Of a DNA stretch of 30,799 bases, positions 8,236 through 15,253 are shown one piece after another. Source of the stretch: Deltaproteobacteria bacterium. Lineage in GTDB: Bacteria > Desulfobacterota > Syntrophia > Syntrophales > UBA5619. The stretch spans positions 1 through 30,799 of the forward strand of contig JAPLJY010000077.1 of NCBI GenBank assembly GCA_026388345.1, written 5' to 3'. A program made the position numbers and the translations under genes. The notes beneath the pieces are model-generated. The model searched no databases. It had not been told where the DNA came from and saw nothing but the letters and a program-made list of their open reading frames with translations. Each line of letters starts with the position of its first letter. Positions within the stretch are counted from its first letter, which is position 1.

Positions 8236-9223
8236 GATTTTTTAGTGGATGTGTCGGGGAGGGTTTCAGCGCCTCCGCCCGGCGGAGGGTGGCCGCGGCG
8301 AGGTCATTCCGACCCTGGGCGGCGAAGGCGGCAGTTAGGCGCAGGTGATAGAGAGGGTTTTCCGGTTCGGAGGCGATGGCTTTGGTGAACGCCGCCGCCG
8401 CGTGGGAATGGAGGCCTTCCTTTGCGAGGTGATTTCCCAGACGGTGCCAGCAGCCCCCCGCGGGCGCCGGCTGAAGATCGGCGGCCCGGCCGTAGGCCTC
8501 CGCAGCGGCGTCCGGTTTCCCCAGGCGGATCTGGCAATCGCCGATGCCCATCCAGCAGAAAGGGTCGGCGGGACGCGCCGCCAGGGATTTTTCCCAGGCT
8601 GCCTTTGCCCTTTCCGGATATCCGGCGCGGAGAAGGCTGTCCGCCAGGCGGCTGAAAAAGGCGGCTTCGGCCGCGGGGTCGATCTCCGCGGCCTTGTTGT
8701 ATGCCGCTTCGGCCCGCTCGCGATCGCCGGCGGTGAGCCATGCCTCGCCGAGCGAACACCAGTGTTCCGGCGCATCCGGTTCGATTCCGGTCAGCCTTTC
8801 AAACACCCGCGCCGCCTCAGCGGCCTTTCCCGCTGCAAGATAAGCCTCTCCCAGCGTTCGAATCAGGCCGGTATCCTCCGGCTGCGCCGCCGCGGCCCGC
8901 TCGCAGACCGAAACCAGGGCCTCCCCGTTTTTCCCCTCCCGGTAGATCCGGACGAGTTCGTCGTAGGCAAACCCGGTGAAGAGCTTGCGCGAAAGTTCCT
9001 TCCGAAAAAGTTGTTCGAAACAGGCGACTGCCTCTTCCGTTTTCCCGCTGTCGTGAAGCGCCCAGGCGAGGGCGAGGAGGTGCGAATCCTCATCCGGATG
9101 TGCTTCGACCCATTTGCGATAGATGGGGACCGCCTCGGCGGGACGTCCCGATTTCATCAGGTCGTCGGCACGGTTCCGGTCGGTGGGGATGGGATCGTCG
9201 ACGGTCATGGAATTGAGCAACAT
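8159..9223 (-). CDS. Tetratricopeptide-repeat protein
   Basis: A protein of about 354 residues made largely of TPR units of 34 residues, with repeated W-x-x-LG-x-x-x, A-x-x-Y/F and P motifs such as EHWCSLGEAWLTAGDRERAE and YNKAAEIDP. There are roughly eight repeats from residue 15 to 310. No signal peptide or catalytic domain is visible, so a cytoplasmic scaffold role is likely; the partner is unknown. Starts at 9223 and 9208 are both possible and neither has a strong Shine-Dalgarno site. The C-terminal 40 residues are low-complexity (Ser/Pro then Arg/Cys/Pro) and lie over the end of the convergent receiver gene, so the true stop may differ, for example after a frameshift near the A-run around 8240-8250. 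Confidence 0.8.
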   Translation of the reverse strand: MLLNSMTVDDPIPTDRNRADDLMKSGRPAEAVPIYRKWVEAHPDEDSHLLALAWALHDSGKTEEAVACFEQLFRKELSRKLFTGFAYDELVRIYREGKNGEALVSVCERAAAAQPEDTGLIRTLGEAYLAAGKAAEAARVFERLTGIEPDAPEHWCSLGEAWLTAGDRERAEAAYNKAAEIDPAAEAAFFSRLADSLLRAGYPERAKAAWEKSLAARPADPFCWMGIGDCQIRLGKPDAAAEAYGRAADLQPAPAGGCWHRLGNHLAKEGLHSHAAAAFTKAIASEPENPLYHLRLTAAFAAQGRNDLAAATLRRAEALKPSPTHPLKNLSPSPSSAASPERRGRRPCCRRPPV

Positions 9224-9249
9224 GCTTTCTTGAAAGGGGGTTACGCTCA

Positions 9250-9289
9250 AAGAAAAAGCCCCGGGGACACTTTTTCTGGCCCCCGGGGC
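9250..9289 (-). terminator. Rho-independent terminator after the HesB-like selenoprotein gene
   Basis: A 9-bp GC-rich stem with arms at 9258-9266 (GCCCCGGGG on the plus strand) and 9281-9289 (CCCCGGGGC) and a 14-nt loop. On the minus strand a TTTTTCT tract (9250-9257) follows the stem. It lies 9 nt beyond the selenoprotein stop and ends before the TPR start. Confidence 0.85.
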
Positions 9290-9297
9290 ATGATTCT

Positions 9298-9615
9298 TTA
9301 GCAACTGGTGCAGGAGCCGCAGGCGCCTTCCTGCTGACTCAGGCTGGAGGTCAGCTTGAACCCGCCCCCCCGCGGTGTAGTGATGAATTCCACCCCGATC
9401 GGCTTGACCTTTTCAAAAAGGTCCTTTTCAACCAGGTAGGTGACCCCTCGATCCTCGAATACTTCATCGTTCTGTTTTGACTCATCCAGAGCCATGCCCA
9501 GAGAGGGCCCCGATCAGCCGCCCTCCTGCATGAGGACCCGGATGGATGGGGCCTCCGTTCGATTCTTAAGGAATTCCTTAATCATTTCACTCGCTTTTTC
9601 AGATACGGAAAACAT
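9298..9615 (-). CDS. HesB/IscA-like selenoprotein (UGA at codon 34 read as Sec)
   Basis: The frame from ATG 9615 (AAAGGAG upstream) runs MFSVSEKASEMIKEFLKN ... VLMQEGG, then TGA at 9514-9516, then SGPSLGMALDESKQND on to the stop at 9298. The total is 105 residues with Sec34. Reading through gives a full-length HesB/IscA-type (A-type carrier) protein. The UGA sits at the first conserved metal-ligand Cys, and the C-terminal ligands are C-G-S-C-T-S-C. The motif GG-U/C-SGPSLGMALDE belongs to the known HesB-like selenoprotein family of deltaproteobacteria and other anaerobes. A-type carriers bind or deliver Fe-S clusters; the role of the Sec form is not established. Without Sec, callers would report only the part from Met-Ala-Leu-Asp-Glu (start 9495). 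The sel genes and tRNA-Sec would lie elsewhere. It has its own promoter and terminator. Confidence 0.87.
9496..9516 (-). other. Sec UGA codon and candidate bacterial SECIS hairpin
   Basis: The UGA (9516-9514) is followed after five bases by a short hairpin, GCCC (9508-9505), loop TCTCT, GGGC (9499-9496). Bacterial SECIS elements sit immediately 3' of the UGA inside the coding region. The hairpin is only 4 bp and I cannot fold the wider context, so the exact SECIS shape is uncertain. Confidence 0.45.
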
Positions 9616-9665
9616 GGTGGTCTCCTTTGTTTCGGACCTTCTTGCGGTCCGTCAGAATTTTTGCT

Positions 9666-9693
9666 AAAATAACGATTATTTCCCTTTTGTCAA
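9666..9693 (-). promoter_or_regulatory. Likely promoter of the HesB-like selenoprotein gene
   Basis: On the minus strand, TTGACA (9688-9693) and TATTTT (9666-9671) are 16 nt apart in an AT-rich stretch about 50 nt upstream of the start at 9615. Confidence 0.6.
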
Positions 9694-9782
9694 ACGGTAT
9701 TTTTTCATCTATTTTCCCGACCGGCGCCGGCAGTGAATAATCGTTGACACGAATCCCGTCGTTCTTTATCATAATTTGAAGC

Positions 9783-9870
9783 TCTCCGCAGCTTGCTGCG
9801 GAGAATCTTCGATCCTTAAGAGGAATAAAACATTCGTCTATGCTCGCTTACCCCGCAGCAAGCTGCGGGG
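9783..9870. repeat. Pair of REP-like palindromes in opposite orientation (BIME-like)
   Basis: The first palindrome (9783-9804) has 10-bp arms TCTCCGCAGC / GCTGCGGAGA around TT. The second (9851-9870) has 9-bp arms CCCCGCAGC / GCTGCGGGG around AA. The shared core is GCAGC-TT/AA-GCTGC, and the centres are complementary, so the two copies face opposite ways, as in REP pairs spread by RAYT transposases. The pair sits between the selenoprotein promoter and the start of the pyruvate-kinase-domain gene and would be transcribed in that gene's leader. No RAYT gene is in the window. Confidence 0.7.
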
Positions 9871-9922
9871 AAGGGCTCGCTGGCGGATTCAAAACCAGTC
9901 CGCTTTTTTAAAGGCCGAAAAA

Positions 9923-10513
9923 ATGACAGAATCCCCATCGTTTTCAGAGATTCCCTGCCGGTATTTTCCGAAGCCCGGTCCCGCCAATACGGGGGCCGTC
10001 CTCGATGCCGTCGGACGGCGGGCGAAGGAACTTTCCATCGACCGGATCGTCATGGCGACGAACAGCGGCCGGACGGCCTTTGAGGCGCTCAAGCGTTTCG
10101 ATCCGGCCCTGAAGATCGTAGCCGTCACGCATGTGACGGGATACAATAAGCCCAATGTCCAGGACATGAGCGAGGAGGACCGCCGGGCGCTCCAGACGCA
10201 GGGCGTGGAGGTCCTTACCTGCGCGCATGCCTTTGGCGGCGTCGGACGCGGCGTGCGGAACAAGGTCGGCGCGTATCAGGTCGACGAGATCATGGCCTAC
10301 ACCCTCCGGATCTTCGGCCAGGGGACGAAGGTAGCCGTCGAGATCGCCCTGATGGCCGCGGACGCCGGTCTCGTTCGGACCGGCGAGGATGTGATCTCCG
10401 TCGGCGGCACGGGGAAAGGGGCGGATACGGCCCTCGTCCTCAGGCCGGCGACCAGTTCCCATCTTTTTGACCTCCGTGTCAGAGAGGTGATCTGCAGGCC
10501 GGCAAACCCGTAA
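9923..10513 (+). CDS. Stand-alone pyruvate kinase C-terminal (alpha/beta) domain protein
   Basis: A 196-residue protein matching the pyruvate kinase C-terminal (PK_C) fold without the catalytic barrel. The features are RAKELSIDRIVMATNSGRTA, then LKIVAVTHVTGYN, a central GVGRGVRNK segment, and the C-terminal GEDVISVGGTGKGADTALVL. In pyruvate kinase this domain binds the allosteric effector; the stand-alone family has no established role. I start it at ATG 9923 with AAAGG upstream. The frame stays open to 9776 through the REP-like palindromes, but that part looks non-coding. The gene is followed by a 35-nt palindrome. Confidence 0.8.
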   Translation: MTESPSFSEIPCRYFPKPGPANTGAVLDAVGRRAKELSIDRIVMATNSGRTAFEALKRFDPALKIVAVTHVTGYNKPNVQDMSEEDRRALQTQGVEVLTCAHAFGGVGRGVRNKVGAYQVDEIMAYTLRIFGQGTKVAVEIALMAADAGLVRTGEDVISVGGTGKGADTALVLRPATSSHLFDLRVREVICRPANP

Positions 10514-10537
10514 AAAGCGGCGGTATGTTCTGTTCAG

Positions 10538-10572
10538 TTATGGGGACACGATGCCGCATCGTGTCCCCATAA
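10538..10572. repeat. Perfect 35-nt palindrome between two plus-strand genes
   Basis: The arms are 17 nt, TTATGGGGACACGATGC and its exact reverse complement, around a single C. The stem is strong but has no T-tract on either side, so it looks more like a REP-type or transposase-recognition palindrome than a classic terminator. It could still stop or stabilise the upstream transcript. Confidence 0.75.
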
Positions 10573-10630
10573 TCACAAGTTCGATTTGGCGGAGCCCTTT
10601 TGCCCCGGCCCGCAAGTGAGGAGACGGAAG

Positions 10631-12325
10631 ATGAAAAAGCGACTTGGCGCGATTTTGGGTTTGATCCTGCTTTCGGTGGTTCCGGTCCGGGCGGAGAATT
10701 ACACGGTCCGGGGAGGGATGGGGGCGGAGATCCGTTACGAACTGAGGGAGACAATCACCGCGGGCGATGATGTCCGGAAGACCACGCTCAGCTTTGTGAT
10801 GCCCCGGAGCTTCGAGTCGCCCACCTTCCGCCAGGAGATCCGGGACACCGACGTCTCGTTCGTTCCCCGTCCCGATGAGCGGAAAAACAGCGAGGACAGC
10901 CGGGGAAACCACATCCTGACCGCCGTGTGGAACAGCCCCCCGGGTCTGATCGATGTCCGCCTCTTGGTCACTGCGGTCAACACAACGGGCCTCGATACCA
11001 TCGAGACAAAGGCCCCCTTCCCCCTGACGGCGGTCCCACGGGAGCTCCGGGATTATCTCGGGATGACGGAACAGGTCCAATCCAATCATGCCAAGATCCG
11101 TTCATTGGCGGGTGAGTTGACGCAGGGGGTTAGCACCGAATTCGACGCGGTCCAGCGGCTGATCTCCTGGGTGGTGGATCATGTCTCCTACGTCAATCCT
11201 CCCCTGCAATATGACGCGGTCTATGCGCTCGAGTCGGGAAAGGGGAACTGTCAGAATTTCTCTCACCTGAGCGCCGCCCTCCTCCGGGCGGCCGGCATCC
11301 CCACCCGGATCGTCAACGGCATCACCATGAACCGGCCCTTCGACGTGGCCTGGCAGCAGGGGGTGATGACCTTCAAGATGGGCCAGGGACGCCACTCCTG
11401 GATCGAGGTCTGGTTCCCCGATCTGGGCTGGGTTCCGTTCGATCCCCAGAACTCCGTGCTTTTTGTCTCCAGCCGTTTTATCCGCGTCGAGGTGGGCGTC
11501 GACAACAACGAGACGAAAAACGACGGCCTGCTCACCTGGACCCAGGCCCGGGACGCCATCCGGAAACCCAGACTCGAGGAGGCCGTGAACGCGGACTTTC
11601 GGAAGGATGAGGTACGGATCCGGGGGGAGCGGGAGACCTATGGTCCCCGGAACCTCCTGCTCAGTCCGCAGGTCCGGGCATCGTTCCAGCCACTTGCGAT
11701 CAAACCGGTTCCGCCCCCGCCCGTGTACACGGAGACCGAGAGACTTGCCTTCCGTTTTGATGCGCCCCTGGTCTACGGCAACCTCGCGTTTCCCGAGGAT
11801 GTCGATTTCGCCTTCCCGCGGGTGACCCGCTCCGCCGGCGGGGACACCTTCGAGATGCGCCGAAATTTTCTCGTCGAGACCGCCGAATACGTAACGACGA
11901 ACCTGACCCAGTACGCCCAGGTGGTGATTCTGCAGAAGCCGGTCCGTCTGGAAAAGGTTGGCCTCGCCCTGCACAACTTCGGGGGGGAAGGGTCGCTCTG
12001 GGTGGACGTTTTCGCGGACCGGGACGGGAAGCCCGGCCCCCCCATCGCGGCGAGCGCCCTCGTCAACGTCGAGGAGATCTCCCCACGGCCGGGTTACCGG
12101 TGGGTGGATTTTGATTTCAGCCGGGAGAACACCGTGCTGATGCCGGGTTCCTACTGGATCGCCCTGGGGTTTTCCGGGAGCCCCATCGTCAACTGGTTCT
12201 ACACCTACGGCAAGCCGGTCGGACCCGTTCACGGCACCCGTTACAAGGGGGTCTTCCAGGGGGACTGGAGCGGCGCCTTGAATTATGAATTCAATTATCG
12301 GATCGTCGGGCGGACGGTTAAATAG
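10631..12325 (+). CDS. Exported transglutaminase-like protein
   Basis: A 564-residue protein with a signal peptide (MKKRLGAILGLILLSVVPVRA, cleavage probably after residue 21). The transglutaminase-like core shows the Cys-His-Asp triad: GKGNCQNFSHLSAALLRAAG with Cys207, GRHSWIEVWFPDLGW with His255, and PFDPQNS with Asp271. This order and spacing match bacterial transglutaminase-like cysteine peptidases. Residues from about 395 to 560 form a beta-rich region of unknown type (VEEISPRPGYRWVDFDF, VLMPGSYWIALGFSG) that looks like a carbohydrate- or surface-binding module. It acts outside the cytoplasm; the substrate is unknown. The start at 10631 has GAGGAGA upstream. Confidence 0.85.
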   Translation: MKKRLGAILGLILLSVVPVRAENYTVRGGMGAEIRYELRETITAGDDVRKTTLSFVMPRSFESPTFRQEIRDTDVSFVPRPDERKNSEDSRGNHILTAVWNSPPGLIDVRLLVTAVNTTGLDTIETKAPFPLTAVPRELRDYLGMTEQVQSNHAKIRSLAGELTQGVSTEFDAVQRLISWVVDHVSYVNPPLQYDAVYALESGKGNCQNFSHLSAALLRAAGIPTRIVNGITMNRPFDVAWQQGVMTFKMGQGRHSWIEVWFPDLGWVPFDPQNSVLFVSSRFIRVEVGVDNNETKNDGLLTWTQARDAIRKPRLEEAVNADFRKDEVRIRGERETYGPRNLLLSPQVRASFQPLAIKPVPPPPVYTETERLAFRFDAPLVYGNLAFPEDVDFAFPRVTRSAGGDTFEMRRNFLVETAEYVTTNLTQYAQVVILQKPVRLEKVGLALHNFGGEGSLWVDVFADRDGKPGPPIAASALVNVEEISPRPGYRWVDFDFSRENTVLMPGSYWIALGFSGSPIVNWFYTYGKPVGPVHGTRYKGVFQGDWSGALNYEFNYRIVGRTVK

Positions 12326-12352
12326 AGTAAGTTTCGTAAAGGATGCAGACCG

Positions 12353-12556
12353 TTAAAAAGGTTCCGGAAACGGCAGAGAGAGTTGCCGCCAGCGGGCGAG
12401 GCAACGGCCGCAGATCTGCCTCTGTCTGGCCCTGGCCCTGCAGGCTTCGACGTCGATGAAGTAACCGTGCCTTTCGCACCAGCGGTTTTCGGCCGTCTGC
12501 GGTCTCTCCGGACGGGGCTTCTCTTCCGTTTCGATTTCCCAGGCCGCCTGCATCAT
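12353..12556 (-). CDS. Small protein with four cysteines (hypothetical)
   Basis: A 67-residue open frame: an acidic N-terminus, then WCERHGYFIDVEAC and ICGRCLARW. The four Cys and one His could make a small zinc-binding site, but the first pair is widely spaced. I do not recognise the family. The Shine-Dalgarno candidate (GGAGG) is about 17 nt from the first ATG, which is too far, so the start is uncertain. It is convergent with the transglutaminase gene and lies downstream of the histone-like gene on the same strand. Confidence 0.45.
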   Translation of the reverse strand: MMQAAWEIETEEKPRPERPQTAENRWCERHGYFIDVEACRARARQRQICGRCLARWRQLSLPFPEPF

Positions 12557-12596
12557 TTCCGTTCCGTCTTCCCCCTCCTGCCCGTGGTTTTAAGGT

Positions 12597-12632
12597 GCCG
12601 GGAACCCGATGTGCCGCGTTCGGGTTCCCGGC
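12597..12632 (-). terminator. Candidate terminator hairpin after the histone-H1-like gene
   Basis: A perfect 13-bp stem, GCCGGGAACCCGA (12597-12609) pairing with TCGGGTTCCCGGC (12620-12632), with a 10-nt loop. It starts 28 nt past the stop of the Lys/Ala-rich gene. The expected U-run is poor on both strands, so termination is likely but not certain. Confidence 0.5.
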
Positions 12633-12659
12633 GCACGTTTCTTGCGGCGGGTCAGGGAA

Positions 12660-12929
12660 TCACTTCTTCGCCCCGGCTGGTTTTTTGGCTGCCGGTTTGG
12701 CCTTGGCGACCGTCTTTGCCTTCGCTTTTGCCGGAGCCTTTGGTTTTGCCGGGGCCTTTGCCGCAGCCTTCGCGGGGGCCTTTACCGCGGCCTTCGCGGG
12801 GGCCTTTGCCGCGGCCTTCGCCGGGGCCTTTACCGCAGCCTTCGCGGGGACCTTTGCCGCGGCCTTCACCGGTTTTGCCGGCGCCTTCTTCACCGCGGCC
12901 TTTTTCACGTCCTTCTTCACATTTGCCAT
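12660..12929 (-). CDS. Lys/Ala/Pro-rich histone H1-like protein
   Basis: An 89-residue, extremely basic protein starting MANVKKDVKKAAVKKAPAK and continuing as K-A-P-A-K-A-A-A/V octapeptides, ending in a run of Lys/Ala/Pro (KPAAKKPAGAKK). There are no acidic residues after the first few. This is the composition of bacterial H1-like tails (AlgP, Hc1 and similar), which bind and compact DNA. It would be cytoplasmic and nucleoid-associated; no globular domain is present. The start at 12929 has GGGAGG 8 nt upstream; the frame upstream of it does not look coding. Confidence 0.8.
   Translation of the reverse strand: MANVKKDVKKAAVKKAPAKPVKAAAKVPAKAAVKAPAKAAAKAPAKAAVKAPAKAAAKAPAKPKAPAKAKAKTVAKAKPAAKKPAGAKK
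12751..12870. repeat. Five tandem 24-bp units inside the H1-like gene
   Basis: Five consecutive 24-nt units (12751, 12775, 12799, 12823, 12847) of the type GGGGCCTTTGCCGCGGCCTT plus four bases, each coding eight residues of the KAPAKAAA/V repeat. Units differ at only a few positions, so copy number could vary by slippage, and the protein length with it. Confidence 0.85.
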
Positions 12930-13081
12930 ACGCGTTTCCTCCCTTTCAAATATGCGGTTCCGCATCACCGGGCCCCGGCCTGACCGTGCCCTCCTGCGTG
13001 CGAAATCGTGTGACTCACCAGGATGGTCGTCCATCAATATATATTCTGTAAAGAGTTCCGCTTTTCATGACATATCTTCGC

Positions 13082-13966
13082 TCATTTTTTCCCCGGCCGC
13101 AGGGAACGGCAGAACTCCCGGATGAGGCGGGTCACCTCCCGCGGTTTTTCCATGGGGATCAGATGCCCGGCGCCTTCAACCCGGTGGTAGGTGCAATCCG
13201 GGATGAGGGACAGGATCCGGTTTTGATCAATGAACTCCCGATTATTGCTCTTTTCCCCTTCCAGGATGAGAACGGGGCAGGAGACCCGGGAAAGGAGCGG
13301 CCAGGGGTCGTACTGCATTCCCCCCATGAAGAGGGCCGCCTCGCGGCGCGGGCTGCACGTCAGACGGAGTCCCCCGTCTTCCCCGGACATGCCGTAGCGA
13401 AGGTAGAGCTCCAGCATCTCCTCATCCCAACCCTGGAACAGGGAACGGGAGTGAAGATAGGTTCTGGCCTCGTCACGGTCCTGCCAGAAGTTCGTCCGCC
13501 GGATTGCCTTGGAGGCAAACGGATGCTGTTCCACGCTGATGCGGAGCTTGTAGAATTCCGGCGGGAGGAGAATGGGCTCGATGAGGACCATGCCCGTCGC
13601 GGGGAGACCACCCGCGGCATTGGCCATCATGGACACCGTCGCCCCCATGGAATGGCCGACCAGAAAGGGCTTCTCCAGATGCAGGCTCTCGCAGAAACGG
13701 GAAAGGTCTTCGGCAAGGGTAATCCATTCGAGCCCCCCGTTTTCCGGATCGGTTTCCCGGTGGTCGCAAAAGTAGGGGGCGAAAATACGGTAGCTGCCGG
13801 CGAGCTCCCGCGCAAGGGGATGCCAGAGCCATGGCATAAAACCGGTGGCGTGGAGGAAGATCAGGGACGGTCCGTCTCCCTCGTAGAAGAGATAGGAGAT
13901 TTCCGCATCTCCGATCTTCTGCATACAGGTCTGTGGAGTACTGCTGTTTGCCGCTTTCACATTCAT
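13082..13966 (-). CDS. Alpha/beta-hydrolase fold protein
   Basis: A 294-residue protein. The oxyanion region is LIFLHATGFMPWLW, the nucleophile elbow GHSMGA, and the C-terminal strand CPVLILEGEKSN is followed by GAGHLIPMEKP with the catalytic His. The acid residue is probably in the ILEGEKSNNRE stretch. It is related to esterase/haloperoxidase-type hydrolases; the substrate is unknown. Its ATG overlaps the stop of the nitroreductase gene as ATGA (13963-13966), so the two are translationally coupled and form the end of the rubrerythrin-pdaD unit. Confidence 0.88.
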   Translation of the reverse strand: MNVKAANSSTPQTCMQKIGDAEISYLFYEGDGPSLIFLHATGFMPWLWHPLARELAGSYRIFAPYFCDHRETDPENGGLEWITLAEDLSRFCESLHLEKPFLVGHSMGATVSMMANAAGGLPATGMVLIEPILLPPEFYKLRISVEQHPFASKAIRRTNFWQDRDEARTYLHSRSLFQGWDEEMLELYLRYGMSGEDGGLRLTCSPRREAALFMGGMQYDPWPLLSRVSCPVLILEGEKSNNREFIDQNRILSLIPDCTYHRVEGAGHLIPMEKPREVTRLIREFCRSLRPGKK

Positions 13967-14628
13967 TTGCACCAGAGGGTGAATTCGTCCGGATTCGCCC
14001 TTTCCCTTGCAAACTGGTTGATCGGCGCCTCAGCGTCGGGATAGCCCAGTGCGGCGCCGGCCAGAATGGCCCGGGTTTCCGGAATCGGGACGATCTGACG
14101 GATCAGCGCCGGGTAGTTTACCGAGGCGGCCATGATGCAAGCCCCGAGCCCCCGGGCGTGGGCGAGCAGGCAGACGGACTGAACAATTGCGCCCGTATCC
14201 AGCATCGCGTATTCCCGTGCGAGGCTTTTATCCACGCAGAACAGAAGAAGGCAGGGGGCGCCGAAGAAGGCGAACATGTCTCCGTAATGGCGGAGGCGGG
14301 CCTCCTCGTCCCCGCGGGGAATCGAAAGTGCAGTCAGGACCTTTTTCCCAATCCCCTGGTATCGCTGTTTCAGCGGTTCCGGCCAGATGCCGGGCATGGG
14401 GGTGTCCGGCTCAGGAATGACGCCGTCCAGGAACCGCTGCCGGTTGGCCTTCCGGAGGCCCTCCAGGGGTTCGCCTGTGACGACCGCGATCTCCCAGGGC
14501 TGGGTATTCCCCCAGGAGGGAGACCAGCGGGCCGCGTCCAGGATCTCCCGGAGCAGCGCCTCGGGAACGGGATCCGGTTTGAACCGCCGGATGCTTCTTC
14601 TGGTCGTGACGGCTTGAAAGATCTCCAT
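13963..14628 (-). CDS. Nitroreductase-family FMN protein
   Basis: A 221-residue protein with MEIFQAVTTRRSIRRFKPDP and then ILDAARWSPSWGNTQPWEI, the nitroreductase FMN-binding start (R-R-S-x-R and S-x-x-N-x-Q-P-W). GAIVQSVCLLAHARGLGAC and the C-terminal ILAGAALGYPDAEAP are also typical. It would use NAD(P)H and FMN to reduce nitro compounds, quinones or enoates; the substrate is unknown. The start at 14628 has AAGGAG 5-6 nt upstream. It sits 59 nt after pdaD and overlaps the hydrolase gene by 4 nt. Confidence 0.9.
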   Translation of the reverse strand: MEIFQAVTTRRSIRRFKPDPVPEALLREILDAARWSPSWGNTQPWEIAVVTGEPLEGLRKANRQRFLDGVIPEPDTPMPGIWPEPLKQRYQGIGKKVLTALSIPRGDEEARLRHYGDMFAFFGAPCLLLFCVDKSLAREYAMLDTGAIVQSVCLLAHARGLGACIMAASVNYPALIRQIVPIPETRAILAGAALGYPDAEAPINQFARERANPDEFTLWCK

Positions 14629-14687
14629 CGTTCTCCTTAATCTCCCGAAATGATGCCCTCGGGGAAGATCGTTAAAGTTTAAATCCA

Positions 14688-15236
14688 TCAGGAAATGAAG
14701 ACCGCCGCCGCAAGGACCGTGGTGTATCCACTGTTCTTCACGATGGTCGACTGGGTGACATTTCGGGTCCGGACGATCTTCCCGCTGATCTTGAAAATCT
14801 CCTTCTTCTCGTCCCAGCTTTCATCGACGTTGAAATCGATTCCCAGTGTGGAGGCGAGCATGGCCGCGGCCATGTCTTCGGCGTAATCCCCCGCCTGCTT
14901 CTCCGTCTGGCCGAAGGAGTGGTACTCGCTGATGTAGCCGTAGGATCGCTGATCGGCTGGGATGGCACAGCCGACCGAAGCGGCCAGGAGGCGCTTCGGT
15001 TCGTTGCTGCAGCAGCGGCTCAGGACACAGAAGGTGATCGCCCCCGCGATCAGTTCCTTAAGCCCTTGTGTTTTGGATATCATCTTGCAGTCGGGGGGGA
15101 AGATGCTGGAGACCTGCACCAGGTTGCACCGTTCGATCCCCGCATCGCGAAGCGCCCGCTCGAAGGAGTGGAGTTCGTCCTTGTGGGTGCCGACGCCCTT
15201 GGTGAAAAAAATCTTCTTCGGAACGAGACCCTCCAT
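14688..15236 (-). CDS. pdaD: Pyruvoyl-dependent arginine decarboxylase
   Basis: A 182-residue proenzyme: VPKKIFFTKGVGTHKDEL at the N-terminus, and the self-cleavage site LVQVSSIFPPDC, where cleavage between Ser43 and Ser44 would make the pyruvoyl group on the alpha chain. IPADQRSYGYISEYHSFGQT is the conserved region after it. The length fits the PvlArgDC family. It converts arginine to agmatine and CO2, feeding polyamine synthesis or acid resistance. It lies 17 nt after the rubrerythrin-like gene, so the two are co-transcribed. Confidence 0.92.
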   Translation of the reverse strand: MEGLVPKKIFFTKGVGTHKDELHSFERALRDAGIERCNLVQVSSIFPPDCKMISKTQGLKELIAGAITFCVLSRCCSNEPKRLLAASVGCAIPADQRSYGYISEYHSFGQTEKQAGDYAEDMAAAMLASTLGIDFNVDESWDEKKEIFKISGKIVRTRNVTQSTIVKNSGYTTVLAAAVFIS

Positions 15237-15253
15237 CGGTCCTTTCTCCTTCT

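Noticed and set aside
9298..9495. Short stand-alone gene starting at 9495
   Set aside because: The frame continues upstream through TGA to a good start and Shine-Dalgarno site at 9615, giving a complete HesB-like protein.
9776..9922. N-terminal extension of the pyruvate-kinase-domain protein
   Set aside because: This stretch is mostly the REP-like palindromes; the family-like sequence begins after ATG 9923.
11102..12232. 376-codon minus-strand open frame
   Set aside because: It is the antisense shadow of the transglutaminase-like gene.
12751..12870. CRISPR or satellite interpretation of the 24-bp repeats
   Set aside because: They are contiguous, in frame and encode the basic octapeptide of the H1-like protein.
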